Assembly: GCA_013001465.1 (NCBI GenBank)
Contig: JABDMM010000068.1
Coordinates: forward strand, 1 to 35,197
Source of the DNA: Chitinophagales bacterium
GTDB lineage: Bacteria; Bacteroidota; Bacteroidia; Chitinophagales; JABDMM01
Direction: 5' to 3'
DNA: 35,197 nt
The position numbers were made by a program, and so were the translations under genes. The notes beneath the pieces are model-generated. The model had not been told where the DNA came from. It ran no database searches and worked only from the letters and a program-made list of their open reading frames with translations. How positions within the stretch are numbered: position 1 is the first letter of the stretch; every line of letters starts with the position of its first letter. Positions 1 to 9,330 of the stretch are shown piece by piece.

Positions 1-362
1 ACGCATATGTATCCATGATCACAGATGCCGGATTTGGAACAGTCGAGATCAGGGCCAGAAGACCTTACCGTATTCTAAGCCCGAAACATTTTAATACCGA
101 AGAGACTATTTATGTTGAAAGTGTTGAGATCTGCGCGATCAAAGATCCTATGCCGGAAGACGGACCATGTGTATTCACCGGAAGAACTGCAATTTACTTC
201 GGTGACGATGAATACTTTGATGATCATAAAGGGCATCTTTTGCAGCAAAATCAACCCTTATCAGTATGTGATAAAACCGCGAGAAACATTGAACACCTCA
301 ACAGGAATGATATTTTCGTTTCACCTTCATCCTATTTTTATGATGGTGGTGGCTGTTGCTAA
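1..362 (+). CDS. ArsM-like SAM methyltransferase, 3' part only
   Basis: The reading frame is open to the left edge of the window, so the 5' end lies outside; about 120 C-terminal residues are visible. The Rossmann SAM-binding core is not seen. What remains is a tail with the segments DAGFGTVEIRARRPYR and CAIKDPMPEDGPCVFTGR, ending in YDGGGCC. From memory this tail, with the terminal double cysteine, matches the Bacteroidota ArsM-type arsenite methyltransferases associated with arsenosugar synthesis; in arsenite methyltransferases cysteines bind the trivalent arsenic. The assignment rests on tail similarity only, because the catalytic domain is off the window. The stop codon overlaps the stop of the convergent DUF2147 gene by 4 bp and there is no terminator between them. 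The alternative is another class I methyltransferase with the same tail. Confidence 0.65.
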   Translation, partial: AYVSMITDAGFGTVEIRARRPYRILSPKHFNTEETIYVESVEICAIKDPMPEDGPCVFTGRTAIYFGDDEYFDDHKGHLLQQNQPLSVCDKTARNIEHLNRNDIFVSPSSYFYDGGGCC

Positions 363-814
363 TCTAGTTTATAGCAATATTCTGTTTTACCGAAAAGCGG
401 TATCCCAACAAATCCTCTCATCTTGGCGGTTGTTTTATCTACCAATGTAATTTGGCAGCTATAGTATGAACCCACTTCAGGCTCGTATATCCTTCCATTT
501 TTATACTTCCCATTTCCAGCATAAGTGATATCCTGTAGTACTTCTATACCTCTGTAAGGTCTTTTCCTCAATTCAGGATCAGGATTTTTAACATCTAGTT
601 TCAAAATTCCATTTGGATATGAAGAATCACGACAATAAACTAAAGTACCAAAATAAAGATCTCCCCTTTTTTCGATCTCGACGTGAAAAGCATGCTCGGG
701 AATCTCCCAAACGCCGATAATGTCATCCGCACATAATTCTTCTTCACTGTTTGAGATAAGAGTAAAACCGGTTAGAAAGAATAGTGATATGGAAAAAATG
801 ACTTTATAACTCAT
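359..814 (-). CDS. Secreted DUF2147 family protein
   Basis: A 151-residue protein with an N-terminal hydrophobic signal segment (about residues 4-20) and no lipobox, so it is probably a soluble periplasmic protein. The rest matches the DUF2147 pattern: a GVWEI start at residues 34-38, a central LDVKNPDPELRKRPYRG block, then NGRIYEPEVGSYYSCQ and the MRGFVGIPLFGKTEY end. In the family these form a small beta-barrel of unknown biochemical function, often annotated only as DUF2147. It is a single gene, divergent from the S8 protease at 968 and overlapping the ArsM-like gene at the 3' end. The start is the ATG at 814; a perfect -7 type box TAATTTTG (minus strand, 828-835) lies just upstream, though no good -33 element goes with it. 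Confidence 0.85.
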   Translation of the reverse strand: MSYKVIFSISLFFLTGFTLISNSEEELCADDIIGVWEIPEHAFHVEIEKRGDLYFGTLVYCRDSSYPNGILKLDVKNPDPELRKRPYRGIEVLQDITYAGNGKYKNGRIYEPEVGSYYSCQITLVDKTTAKMRGFVGIPLFGKTEYCYKLD

Positions 815-827
815 AATGAAGATGATC

Positions 828-835
828 CAAAATTA
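828..835 (-). promoter_or_regulatory. Possible -7 box for the DUF2147 gene
   Basis: On the minus strand this reads TAATTTTG, matching the Bacteroidota -7 consensus TAnnTTTG. No TTG element is found 19-21 nt upstream, and the leader to the ATG at 814 would be only a few bases, so this is tentative. Confidence 0.3.
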
Positions 836-967
836 GGTAAAAGATCAGAAACTTAACTATCATAGAATCAATACAGTTAACAGTTTGCACATAAATTTAA
901 TTGTGATTTTTAATCATTTCTACCTATCTTCCAAGTTGGAATTATCAATCATCATAACCCTTTAATC

Positions 968-3900
968 ATGAATCTTATGCGAACCGCTGTGTTAGCACTA
1001 ATTGTATTGTGCTCTACCCAAATTGTTTTTGCTCAAATCACCGATAACTCAAGCATCTATCTTAAAAATTCAAAGATTAAAACAGAGAGGAATATTTCCT
1101 CATATGCTGATAATCAAACAATTGAAAAGGTTTATAATAACAAATATTTCAAAGTTGTACATTTTGATAAAATACCGCTTCAATCTGAAAAAGAAAGAAT
1201 GCAAGCCTTGGGAATGGAGTTCCTGGATTACATACCGAATAATGCCTTTATCATAGCGTTTCCCGAAAATTTTGACAAAACCCTACTTACAAGTTACAAT
1301 ATCAAGGCTGTTATTGACCTCAGCAACGATATGAAACAGGATTATTATCTACTCAATGAAGATTATCCTGAGTGGGCGTTAGTCGGAAAAGGGCAGATAT
1401 TGATCACGATACAACTCCACAAAAATGTAAATTCAGAACTCGCAGTATCACTTTTATCCAAATACAATTTTTATATCAACAGCAGACAGGATAATGGTAA
1501 AGTAATCCATGCTCTTGTAAACATAGATCAGTTAAAAGCGATCATAGCTGAACCATTTGTAAAGTACGCGGAAGTCATAGCTCCACCGCCTGTTGCTGAA
1601 GATACACCTGGTAGAAGTATTCACAGAGCAAATACATTGGATGCAGATTATGGTGCAGGTAGAAATTATACCGGAAAGGGAATTAGGATCGCGATAAATG
1701 ACGATGGCTTTGTAGGTCCTCATGTCGACTTTAAAGGAAGAACAGATCAAACCGATGTTGCCGGAGACCTTACCGGTGATCATGGAGATATGGTTGCGGG
1801 AATCGCAGGTGGTGCCGGGAACATCGATCCTACAGTGAGAGGAATGGCAACAGAAGTTTTTCTCTATATACGTCAGTATGTATCAAGCCTGCCGAACACA
1901 GAAGCGCTTCATTTATCAGATACCATCATTCTCTTTTCCAGCTCATATAGTAATGGATGTAATGCCGGTTATACAACGACCACAGAGCTTGTCGATCGGG
2001 AGATCCACGACAACCCAACTTTAATTCAGACATTTTCAGCAGGTAATTCCGGAACATCTAACTGTGGTTATGGTGCAGGAAACGTGTGGGGGAACATAAC
2101 CGGCGGACATAAAATCGGTAAAAATGTTATTGCAACCGGAAATATGGATAGGCTGGGCAACCTACAAACCAGCAGTAGTCGAGGCCCTGCATCTGATGGG
2201 AGGATAAAACCGGATATATGTGCACATGGTGCGAGTCAACTTTCAACGGATCCGGTTAACTCTTATGCACCGGGTGGTGGAACATCAGCGGCAGCTCCAG
2301 GCATAGCCGGGATCACAGCCCAACTTTATCAAGCTTACAGAGAGTTGAATGGTGGTGCATTCCCAGAGTCACCATTGATCAAGGCTTGCTTGTTAAATAA
2401 TGCGAAGGACAGAGGAAATCCGGGACCAGACTTTCAATATGGCTGGGGTAGAGTTAATGCTTTACGCGCTGTTGAAACGATTGAAGACAATAGATTCTTA
2501 AGTTCGACAGTTACTCAGGGTGCGAATAACAATCACACTATATCGGTACCGGCTGGTACTAAAGAGTTAAGAGTTATGCTTTACTGGTTGGATCCTGAAG
2601 GATCGACAATTGCATCGAAAGCTTTGGTGAACGACCTCAACATGCAACTTACCGAACCGGGAGGTGCAACGACATACAACCCATGGGTTTTGGATCCTAC
2701 ACCGAATGCGGTCACCTTAGATCTTGATGCAGTTAGAGGGATCGATACGTTAAATAATGTAGAGCAGGTAACCTTAGATAACCCTCCAACCGGATCGTAT
2801 ATCATCAATGTAAATGGAGTGTCTGTACCTCAAGGTCCGCAGAAATATTACATCGTATATACTTTTATCAATGACTCTGTGAAAGTCACTTATCCTCTCG
2901 GTGGTGAATCATTGGTCGCAGGGGAAGCAGAACTTATACGCTGGGATGCGTATGGTGACGTTGGTACTTTCACCATTGAATTTTCTTCAAACAATGGAGG
3001 AAGTTGGAGTACCATCACAACAGGAATTGCAGCTTCAAGCAGGCAGTACAGTTGGACTGTCACTAATGTTGAAACTGCTCAAGGGTTGATAAGAGTATCC
3101 AGAACTGGAAGTCCTGCAATTCAAAGCGAGGCACCTTTTAATATTTACCCTGTACCAGCAAACCTGGTTGTTAGTGGAGTTTGTCCGACCTATACAAGGT
3201 TAGATTGGGATCCGGTGGTTGGAGCTGTTTCGTACGATATATTTGAACTAGGGAATAAATTCATGGAGATCATTGGTAACACTTCGAATACGATTTTCGA
3301 TATACCAACAAATCCTGCAAATGAAGACTGGTACTCAGTTCGAGCAAACGGACCAAATGGCGAGGTAGGAAGAAGAGCATACGCTGTACAAAAAGTTCCC
3401 GGAATACTTAACTGTCCTGTAAACAGGGATGTAAGCATTGCTCAGATCATTTCACCTGGTGAAGGTACATTGAACAACTGTATTGACCTCACCAATATCC
3501 AGATTTTAGTAGACGTTAAAAACCCAGGACTTCAACCTCAATCGAATTTCCCTGTTTCTTATCGCCTGGATAACACAACTACATTCACAGAAACTTTTAC
3601 AGACACACTACTACCTGGGGCATCTTCAGTATATACCTTTTCGACATCTATCGATCTCTCTTCGTCCGGCACTCACATCTTTGAGGCATGGACAAGTCTT
3701 GTTAATGACAGTGCAACATTTAACGATACTTCTGTTATTCAGATCAATGTAATTGCGGGCTCTACCTTTGCTCTACCCTATTCTCAAAATTTTGAACTCT
3801 TTAGTTTGTGTGGCACTACCACTGATTGTGAAGGTGGGACTTGTGTTTTAGCCGGTGGTTGGCTTAACGAGCAAAATCTTGATTCCGATGATATCGATTG

Positions 3901-6811
3901 GAGGACTGATGAAAATGGGACTCCATCAGTAGGTACAGGCCCTACAATTGATCACAATCCCGGAACATCAACAGGAAATTACCTCTATCTGGAAGCATCA
4001 GGTACATGTGATCAGAAAGAAGCTGTGATGATCAGCCCTTGTATTAGTATAGGTGCTGCTTCAGCTCCAACCCTTTCATATTGGTACCATATGTTTGGGA
4101 CCAATATTGGAAGTTTGCATCTCGACATATTTGACGGTAGTACGTGGACTATCGATGCACATCCAGCTATTATTGGAAATCAAGGCGATATTTGGAATGA
4201 AACCAATCTCAGCCTTGCTCCATATATTGGGAAAACGATCAATCTTCGTTTTCGAGGGGTCACCGGTGTAGGATTTGAAAGCGATATTGCAGTTGATGAC
4301 ATCGAAATTGTAGATCTGAATTCACCACCTATATCCGCATTCACTTCCGATTTACAGATTCTTTGCCCCGGAGAAACAGCGGCATTTATTGATCAAACTT
4401 CAGGTGCTGCAGCTACATGGGCCTGGAGTGTTAATCCGAACACCGTAATCTTTGTAAACGGAACAACACCAAATAGTCAAAACCCACAAGTACAATTTAG
4501 TAATACAGGAACATATGATGTTACGCTTATTACAACGAACGGTAATGGATCTGATACCCTTACACAAATCAATTACATCACCGTAGTTTCAGGTACTGCG
4601 CTACCTGTATCTGAAGATTTTGAGTCTTTTGCATTGTGTTCTTCATCGGCAGATTGCGGTTTAACAAGCTGTACTTTAGGCAATGGTTGGACAAATCTGG
4701 AAAATGGTATTGCAGATAACATAGATTGGAGAGTGTTTGAAGGACCAACAGGATCTGTTGGAACTGGTCCGTCATTCGACCTTAATCCTGGGACAGCTAC
4801 AGGTAATTATATTTATCTTGAAGCCTCTGGAACTTGCGATAATCAAACAGCAATTCTCGAAAGTTCTTGTATTGATCTATCAACCGCAACCGCTCCAACG
4901 ATCACTTTTGGATATCACATGTATGGAGGAGGAGTTGGTTCGTTACACGTCGATCTTTTTAATGGAAGCAACTGGATCTCTGATATCATCCCAGCCATCT
5001 CAGGAAATCAAGGCGATGTTTGGAATAATGGCTTTATTGATATTTCAGCTTATGCAGGAAGTACTGTTAAAATTCGTTTCCGTGGTGTAACCGGATTGGG
5101 TTTCGAAAGTGATATAGCGCTGGATGATATCAATGTGATCGACTTCATTTTAGCTCCGGTCGCTCAATTTTCATCCGATGCAAATACGATCTGCAGTGGA
5201 GAGAGTGTAACATTTAAAGATGAATCTCAGAATTTTCCAACAAGCAGGTTGTGGAACATATCGCCACCAACGATCACTTATCTATATGGTACCGGACCCA
5301 CTTCCGCTCAACCAATAATTCAGTTTAATGCTAACGGTACTTACGATGTGAGTCTTGTTGCAAGCAATGCAAACGGAAGCGATACCCTTAGCCAGACAAG
5401 TTTCATCTCTGTTGGAAACGGTCTCTCACTGCCATTTAATGAAGATTTCGAGAGCTTTCCGCTCTGTAGTGAAACAGCAAACTGCGGTACCCAGATCTGT
5501 CAGACAAATAATGGCTGGACAAATGATATTAATGGTATCGATGATGACATCGACTGGAGACCGGATGCGAATGGAACTTCTTCCTTAAATACAGGCCCTA
5601 CAGTTGATCATAAGCCGGGAACTACCACAGGAATATATTTGTATACTGAAACTTCGGGTAGTTGTGTTGCGCAAACCGGTCAGTTAGTTAGTCCTTGCTT
5701 AGATCTATCGACAGGATCATTTCCTTTCATGACATTCTGGTACCACATGTACGGTTTAGATATGGGAACTTTGCATGTTGATGTTTTCGATGGCTCATTT
5801 TGGATAAACGATATTATGACTCCTATTTCCGGAGATCAAGGAAATTCCTGGAAGAAAGCGACGGTGTCATTAGTCGCTTACAACAATCCAGGATCGAAGA
5901 TCCGATTTCGTACGGTTACAGGAGCAAGTTTTACCAGTGACATGGCAATAGACAATGTTTCTGTATTCGATTCGATATTACCACCATGTGGCACTCCTAC
6001 AAATATTTCGACGACGATAAATACTGTAAATAGCGCAACCCTTAACTGGGGTGCAGTTCTGAATGCCAGCCAATACAAGATCAGGGGAAAGGCAGTGCAG
6101 TCTAATTCATATATAAATATTACAGTCAATGGTAATCAAAATTGGTACGTTGCGACCGGGTTAAATCCTACTTATTACCATCATTGGCAGGTATCTGCCG
6201 TTTGTAATGAAGTCAATAGCGGATTCTCTGAGTTCGATACCTTTACTACAAACATGCCGATCTCCTGTGTGATTCCATCACCGATAAGCACCTCAAATAT
6301 TACAAGCAATTCTGCAATATTGAATTGGACAAGTGTAGCAAATGCTGTTAAATATGAAATACAGGGAAGAGAAGTTGGGACTGCTACCATTGTTAAACTG
6401 ATCAGGAATGCCCCGAATACCAGCTACCTTGCAACCGGACTTAAGTCGCAGACTTCATATGAATGGCGAGTTAGAGCCCTTTGCGATCAAACAGGTGCCA
6501 TAAAATCAGACTTTACTACTGTAACGGTGTTCACGACCAACGCTGCATCAGAATTCCGGATCGATCCGAATGTTAGTTCGTTAGTGTATCCGAATCCATT
6601 TTCTGATCGTGCCATTCTGAAGTTTGATAATATGGATCAAGGAAATTATCATTTGGTCATTAGTGATGTAGATGGAAGAATCATAAAAGAGATAAGCGAA
6701 ATCAACGGACAGCAGATCGAGCTAAATGCTGCTGAACTTGGATCTGGAGTATATTTTTATCAACTGATAGGAAGTTCGAATTATAGCGGCAAGTTTATTA
6801 TACAGAAATAA
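968..6811 (+). CDS. Giant secreted subtilisin-like (S8, Kp43-type) protease with MAM/PKD/Fn3 repeats and T9SS sorting domain
   Basis: A 1947-residue exported protein. Residues 1-22 form a signal peptide ending VFA-Q. The S8 catalytic domain (about 210-500) has the triad Asp245 (INDDG), His272 (DHGDMVAG) and Ser440 (GGTSAAAPG), with the oxyanion Asn360 in SAGNSG. A jelly-roll/P-like domain follows (about 510-630), as in Kp43-type proteases. Next come a beta-sandwich (about 640-725), an Fn3-like domain (about 728-810) and a CARDB-like domain (about 820-930). Then there are three MAM-like domains starting at residues 936, 1212 and 1488, the first two each followed by a PKD-like domain; two Fn3 domains (about 1675-1860); and a type IX sorting domain from VYPNP (1873) to GKFIIQK. 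The product is expected to cross the outer membrane by T9SS and be released or anchored on the surface as a protease or adhesin. It is a single gene with no hairpin terminator before the tRNA downstream. Confidence 0.93.
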   Translation: MNLMRTAVLALIVLCSTQIVFAQITDNSSIYLKNSKIKTERNISSYADNQTIEKVYNNKYFKVVHFDKIPLQSEKERMQALGMEFLDYIPNNAFIIAFPENFDKTLLTSYNIKAVIDLSNDMKQDYYLLNEDYPEWALVGKGQILITIQLHKNVNSELAVSLLSKYNFYINSRQDNGKVIHALVNIDQLKAIIAEPFVKYAEVIAPPPVAEDTPGRSIHRANTLDADYGAGRNYTGKGIRIAINDDGFVGPHVDFKGRTDQTDVAGDLTGDHGDMVAGIAGGAGNIDPTVRGMATEVFLYIRQYVSSLPNTEALHLSDTIILFSSSYSNGCNAGYTTTTELVDREIHDNPTLIQTFSAGNSGTSNCGYGAGNVWGNITGGHKIGKNVIATGNMDRLGNLQTSSSRGPASDGRIKPDICAHGASQLSTDPVNSYAPGGGTSAAAPGIAGITAQLYQAYRELNGGAFPESPLIKACLLNNAKDRGNPGPDFQYGWGRVNALRAVETIEDNRFLSSTVTQGANNNHTISVPAGTKELRVMLYWLDPEGSTIASKALVNDLNMQLTEPGGATTYNPWVLDPTPNAVTLDLDAVRGIDTLNNVEQVTLDNPPTGSYIINVNGVSVPQGPQKYYIVYTFINDSVKVTYPLGGESLVAGEAELIRWDAYGDVGTFTIEFSSNNGGSWSTITTGIAASSRQYSWTVTNVETAQGLIRVSRTGSPAIQSEAPFNIYPVPANLVVSGVCPTYTRLDWDPVVGAVSYDIFELGNKFMEIIGNTSNTIFDIPTNPANEDWYSVRANGPNGEVGRRAYAVQKVPGILNCPVNRDVSIAQIISPGEGTLNNCIDLTNIQILVDVKNPGLQPQSNFPVSYRLDNTTTFTETFTDTLLPGASSVYTFSTSIDLSSSGTHIFEAWTSLVNDSATFNDTSVIQINVIAGSTFALPYSQNFELFSLCGTTTDCEGGTCVLAGGWLNEQNLDSDDIDWRTDENGTPSVGTGPTIDHNPGTSTGNYLYLEASGTCDQKEAVMISPCISIGAASAPTLSYWYHMFGTNIGSLHLDIFDGSTWTIDAHPAIIGNQGDIWNETNLSLAPYIGKTINLRFRGVTGVGFESDIAVDDIEIVDLNSPPISAFTSDLQILCPGETAAFIDQTSGAAATWAWSVNPNTVIFVNGTTPNSQNPQVQFSNTGTYDVTLITTNGNGSDTLTQINYITVVSGTALPVSEDFESFALCSSSADCGLTSCTLGNGWTNLENGIADNIDWRVFEGPTGSVGTGPSFDLNPGTATGNYIYLEASGTCDNQTAILESSCIDLSTATAPTITFGYHMYGGGVGSLHVDLFNGSNWISDIIPAISGNQGDVWNNGFIDISAYAGSTVKIRFRGVTGLGFESDIALDDINVIDFILAPVAQFSSDANTICSGESVTFKDESQNFPTSRLWNISPPTITYLYGTGPTSAQPIIQFNANGTYDVSLVASNANGSDTLSQTSFISVGNGLSLPFNEDFESFPLCSETANCGTQICQTNNGWTNDINGIDDDIDWRPDANGTSSLNTGPTVDHKPGTTTGIYLYTETSGSCVAQTGQLVSPCLDLSTGSFPFMTFWYHMYGLDMGTLHVDVFDGSFWINDIMTPISGDQGNSWKKATVSLVAYNNPGSKIRFRTVTGASFTSDMAIDNVSVFDSILPPCGTPTNISTTINTVNSATLNWGAVLNASQYKIRGKAVQSNSYINITVNGNQNWYVATGLNPTYYHHWQVSAVCNEVNSGFSEFDTFTTNMPISCVIPSPISTSNITSNSAILNWTSVANAVKYEIQGREVGTATIVKLIRNAPNTSYLATGLKSQTSYEWRVRALCDQTGAIKSDFTTVTVFTTNAASEFRIDPNVSSLVYPNPFSDRAILKFDNMDQGNYHLVISDVDGRIIKEISEINGQQIELNAAELGSGVYFYQLIGSSNYSGKFIIQK
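3773..5980 (+). repeat. Three MAM-like coding repeats at an exact 828-bp spacing
   Basis: Inside the S8 protease gene, homologous units begin at 3773, 4601 and 5429, each opening LPxxxxFExFxLC. The step is exactly 828 bp (276 codons) both times. Units 1 and 2 carry MAM plus PKD; unit 3 has the MAM part only and runs into Fn3 domains. Shared landmarks are DIDWR, GTGP, NPGT/KPGT, EASGTC/ETSGSC, YHMYG, GNQGD/GDQGN and FRGVTG/FRTVTG. The DNA has diverged but the length has not, which points to tandem duplication with selection against indels. Confidence 0.88.
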
Positions 6812-6812
6812 G

Positions 6813-6844
6813 CTTGTAGATTCATTTTTTGTAGTTTATATTTG
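6813..6844 (+). promoter_or_regulatory. Bacteroidota-type promoter of the initiator tRNA gene
   Basis: CTTG at 6813-6816, a 20-nt spacer, and TATATTTG at 6837-6844 match the Bacteroidota housekeeping consensus (TTG, about 19-21 nt, TAnnTTTG) perfectly at the -7 element. The mature tRNA starts 13 nt after the box, leaving a very short 5' leader. It lies directly after the S8 protease stop codon. Confidence 0.8.
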
Positions 6845-6856
6845 CAACCCTAAAAT

Positions 6857-6929
<73 letters not shown>

Positions 6930-6935
6930 CAAAAG

Positions 6936-6957
6936 AAGCCCCGTGAGGGGCTTTTTT
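6936..6957 (+). terminator. Rho-independent terminator between tRNA-fMet and era
   Basis: A seven-pair stem AAGCCCC/GGGGCTT with loop GTGA is followed by a run of T. It ends only 5 nt before the era ATG at 6963, so any transcript entering era from the tRNA promoter must read through it. Confidence 0.85.
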
Positions 6958-6962
6958 CATTT

Positions 6963-7853
6963 ATGGACAATTCAAAACACAAATCAGGATTTATAAATAT
7001 CATCGGATTGCCGAATGTTGGGAAATCGACATTGCTCAATGCTTTTATGGGTGAGAAAATGGCTATCGTATCGCCTAAGCCTCAAACTACCAGACAGCGA
7101 TTATTCGGAATATTGAATGCTGAAGATTTTCAAATGATATTTTCAGATTCTCCAGGATTCGTCCTAAACCCTTCCTACAAACTTCATGAAGACATGAATA
7201 TGATCGTACAAACTGCATTCAAAGATGCAGATATCATTATTCTTGTCAACGATGGATATAACACATTAAGCGAACATGAAGATCTTATAAAAGCACTTGA
7301 AAAACTACCGGTTCCAAAGGTTGTGGTGATCAATAAAATAGATCAACTCAAAGCAGAAAGGATTGAATCTGTAAAGGAGGAATTTACCAAGGCTATGCCG
7401 GAAAGCAAGATCTTTGAGGTTTCAGCACTTAATAAAAAAGGGATCACGCCGCTTATCGAACACCTGATCGAGCACCTTCCTTTACATCCTGCCTACTATC
7501 CCAAAGATGAAATTTCAGACCGGCCGATCCGTTATTTTGTGTCGGAAATGGTGAGAGAGAAGATATTTTTAAACTACAAAAAAGAGATACCTTACTCCAC
7601 AGAAGTGGTAACTGAAGACTATAAGGATGAAGAGAACATTGCAAGGATCACGGTTATGATCTATGTGGAAAGAAATAGTCAAAAAGCGATCATTCTCGGT
7701 AAACATGGTGCCGCTATAAAAAATGTAGGAATTCAGGCCAGAAAGGATATTGAAGAATTTATAGGGAAACAGGTATATCTTGAATTAACGGTGAAGGTGA
7801 GGAATAACTGGAGAAATGATATTAACTTCCTTAAAAAGTCAGGATACAGATAA
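6963..7853 (+). CDS. era: GTPase Era
   Basis: A 296-residue Era, the usual length. Era binds GTP and the 3' end of 16S rRNA and helps complete the 30S subunit. The G domain shows G1 GLPNVGKS (15-22), the switch I TT pair (42-43), G3 DSPG (62-65, where DTPG is common) and G4 NKID (124-127). The C-terminal KH domain has its GxxG loop as GKHG (246-249). The ATG at 6963 is chosen because an upstream TTG at 6918 would put the start inside the tRNA and terminator, and the family begins shortly before the G1 motif. It is followed without a gap by der: the stop codon ends at 7853 and the next ATG is at 7854, so the two ribosome assembly GTPases form one translational unit. Confidence 0.96.
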   Translation: MDNSKHKSGFINIIGLPNVGKSTLLNAFMGEKMAIVSPKPQTTRQRLFGILNAEDFQMIFSDSPGFVLNPSYKLHEDMNMIVQTAFKDADIIILVNDGYNTLSEHEDLIKALEKLPVPKVVVINKIDQLKAERIESVKEEFTKAMPESKIFEVSALNKKGITPLIEHLIEHLPLHPAYYPKDEISDRPIRYFVSEMVREKIFLNYKKEIPYSTEVVTEDYKDEENIARITVMIYVERNSQKAIILGKHGAAIKNVGIQARKDIEEFIGKQVYLELTVKVRNNWRNDINFLKKSGYR

Positions 7854-9158
7854 ATGAGCTTTACAGTTGCAATAGTCGGAAGACCAAATGTGGGGAAATC
7901 CACTCTATTCAATCGTTTAATTGGCGAAAGAAAGGCGATCATTGATGATATCAGTGGAGTTACCAGAGACAGGATCTATGGGGAAAGTCATTGGGGTGGT
8001 AAATCTTTTAATGTAATTGACACAGGAGGTTATGTCCCACATTCAGATGATGTTTTTGAAAAAGCGATCAAGGAGCAAGTTGAAATAGCGATTTCTGAAG
8101 CCGACCTGTTAATATTTCTTGTCGATGTCACTACAGGTATAACCGATCTCGATGATCAGATGGCGAAATTACTGAGGAGGTCAGAAAAGAAGGTACTGCT
8201 AACTGTAAATAAAGTCGATAATGCTCAACGTCAATATGAGGCAAATGAGTTTTATAGCCTTGGATTTGATCAAATGTTTTTCATCAGCTCAATAAATGGA
8301 AGTGGAACCGGTGAGTTGCTGGATGCGGTTATTGAAAGAATTCCAGAAATTGAAGAAGAGGTTGAAAGTGAAACCCCGGCGATCGCAATTATCGGACAAC
8401 CTAATGTTGGAAAATCTTCCTTGATAAATGTACTTGTTGGAGAAGAACGGAATATAGTAACCGAAATCGCCGGCACAACAAGAGACAGTATTCATACTCA
8501 TTTCAAAAAATTTCACAAAGATCTGCTGCTTATCGATACCGCTGGATTGCGAAAGAAAGCCAAAGTGTTCGAAAACCTTGAATTCTATTCGACGATCAGA
8601 GCGATCAAAGCGATCGATGATGCCGATATATGCTTATTGTTGATCGATGCTACACAGGGAATCACCTCGCAGGATCTGAACATTTTTAGATTGGTGGTGC
8701 GTAAGAAACGTGGAATCATCCTGGTAGTGAATAAATGGGACCTGATAGAAAAAGAGACAATGTCGGCAAAAGAATATGAAGAAGAAATAAAATCTAAACT
8801 TGCTCCATTTAATGATGTCCCTGTGATATTTAGTTCTGTCAAAGACAAGCAGCGGGTATTAAAAATACTAGATGTTGCACTGGACGTGGCGGAAAACAAA
8901 AGAAGAAAGATACCTACATCAAAGTTGAATGATATTATGCTGAAGGAAATCGAAAAATATCACCCGCCGGCATATAAAGGGAAAATGGTTAAGATCAAGT
9001 TTGTTACACAGATCCCTGCCAGAAGTCCGGCATTTGCATTCTTCTGCAACCATCCAAAATATATCAGGGAAGCTTATAGAAATTATCTTATTAACAAACT
9101 TAGATCGTATTTCAACTTTAGTGGAGTCCCTATTTCAGTATATTTTAGAAATAAGTAA
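7854..9158 (+). CDS. der: Ribosome-associated GTPase Der (EngA)
   Basis: A 434-residue double GTPase required for 50S subunit maturation. The first G domain has GRPNVGKS (9-16), DTGG (56-59) and NKVD (119-122). The second has GQPNVGKS (181-188), DTAG (228-231) and NKWD (293-296). The last roughly 85 residues form the KH-like domain (KGKMVKIKFVTQ, FFCNHPKYI). All nucleotide-binding motifs are intact and the length is normal. The ATG directly abuts the era stop codon, which implies translational coupling. No classical terminator follows; instead there is an AT-rich inverted repeat in the gap. Confidence 0.96.
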   Translation: MSFTVAIVGRPNVGKSTLFNRLIGERKAIIDDISGVTRDRIYGESHWGGKSFNVIDTGGYVPHSDDVFEKAIKEQVEIAISEADLLIFLVDVTTGITDLDDQMAKLLRRSEKKVLLTVNKVDNAQRQYEANEFYSLGFDQMFFISSINGSGTGELLDAVIERIPEIEEEVESETPAIAIIGQPNVGKSSLINVLVGEERNIVTEIAGTTRDSIHTHFKKFHKDLLLIDTAGLRKKAKVFENLEFYSTIRAIKAIDDADICLLLIDATQGITSQDLNIFRLVVRKKRGIILVVNKWDLIEKETMSAKEYEEEIKSKLAPFNDVPVIFSSVKDKQRVLKILDVALDVAENKRRKIPTSKLNDIMLKEIEKYHPPAYKGKMVKIKFVTQIPARSPAFAFFCNHPKYIREAYRNYLINKLRSYFNFSGVPISVYFRNK

Positions 9159-9160
9159 CC

Positions 9161-9202
9161 AGTTGATTTTATAATATTTAAATATTGATATTTAAATCAA
9201 CT
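9161..9202. repeat. Nested AT-rich inverted repeat after der
   Basis: AGTTGATTT (9161-9169) is repeated inverted as AAATCAACT (9194-9202). Inside lies a perfect 14-bp palindrome AATATTTAAATATT (9173-9186). No T-run follows, so it is not a typical terminator. It could form a cruciform, bind a regulator, or be an easily unwound element. Confidence 0.6.
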
Positions 9203-9219
9203 TTCTGCAAACTATTGTG

Positions 9220-9252
9220 TTATGCACAAATTGTTCACACATTATTCACAAA
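9220..9252 (+). repeat. Three tandem DnaA-box-like 11-mers
   Basis: TTATGCACAAA (9220), TTGTTCACACA (9231) and TTATTCACAAA (9242) lie head to tail at exact 11-bp steps. The first nine bases of units 1 and 3 fit the DnaA-box consensus TTATnCACA; unit 2 has G at position 3. One helical turn per unit puts all copies on the same DNA face. They lie between the AT-rich inverted repeat and the lipoprotein gene. Confidence 0.65.
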
Positions 9253-9291
9253 ATCTGTCATTTAATTAGATAATACATTGAACTCTTTACC

Positions 9292-9299
9292 TAATTTTG
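9292..9299 (+). promoter_or_regulatory. Possible -7 box of the lipoprotein gene
   Basis: TAATTTTG fits the TAnnTTTG consensus and lies 31 nt before the ATG at 9331. The nearest TTG (9278) is too close to serve as a -33 element, so only half of the promoter is convincing. Confidence 0.4.
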
Positions 9300-9330
9300 C
9301 TGGAAACATTCAATCACTAAACTATTTATC

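Noticed and set aside
9161-9202. Rho-independent terminator for era-der
   Set aside because: Although it is an inverted repeat just after der, the stem is AT-rich with a 24-nt loop and no T-run follows on the transcribed strand.
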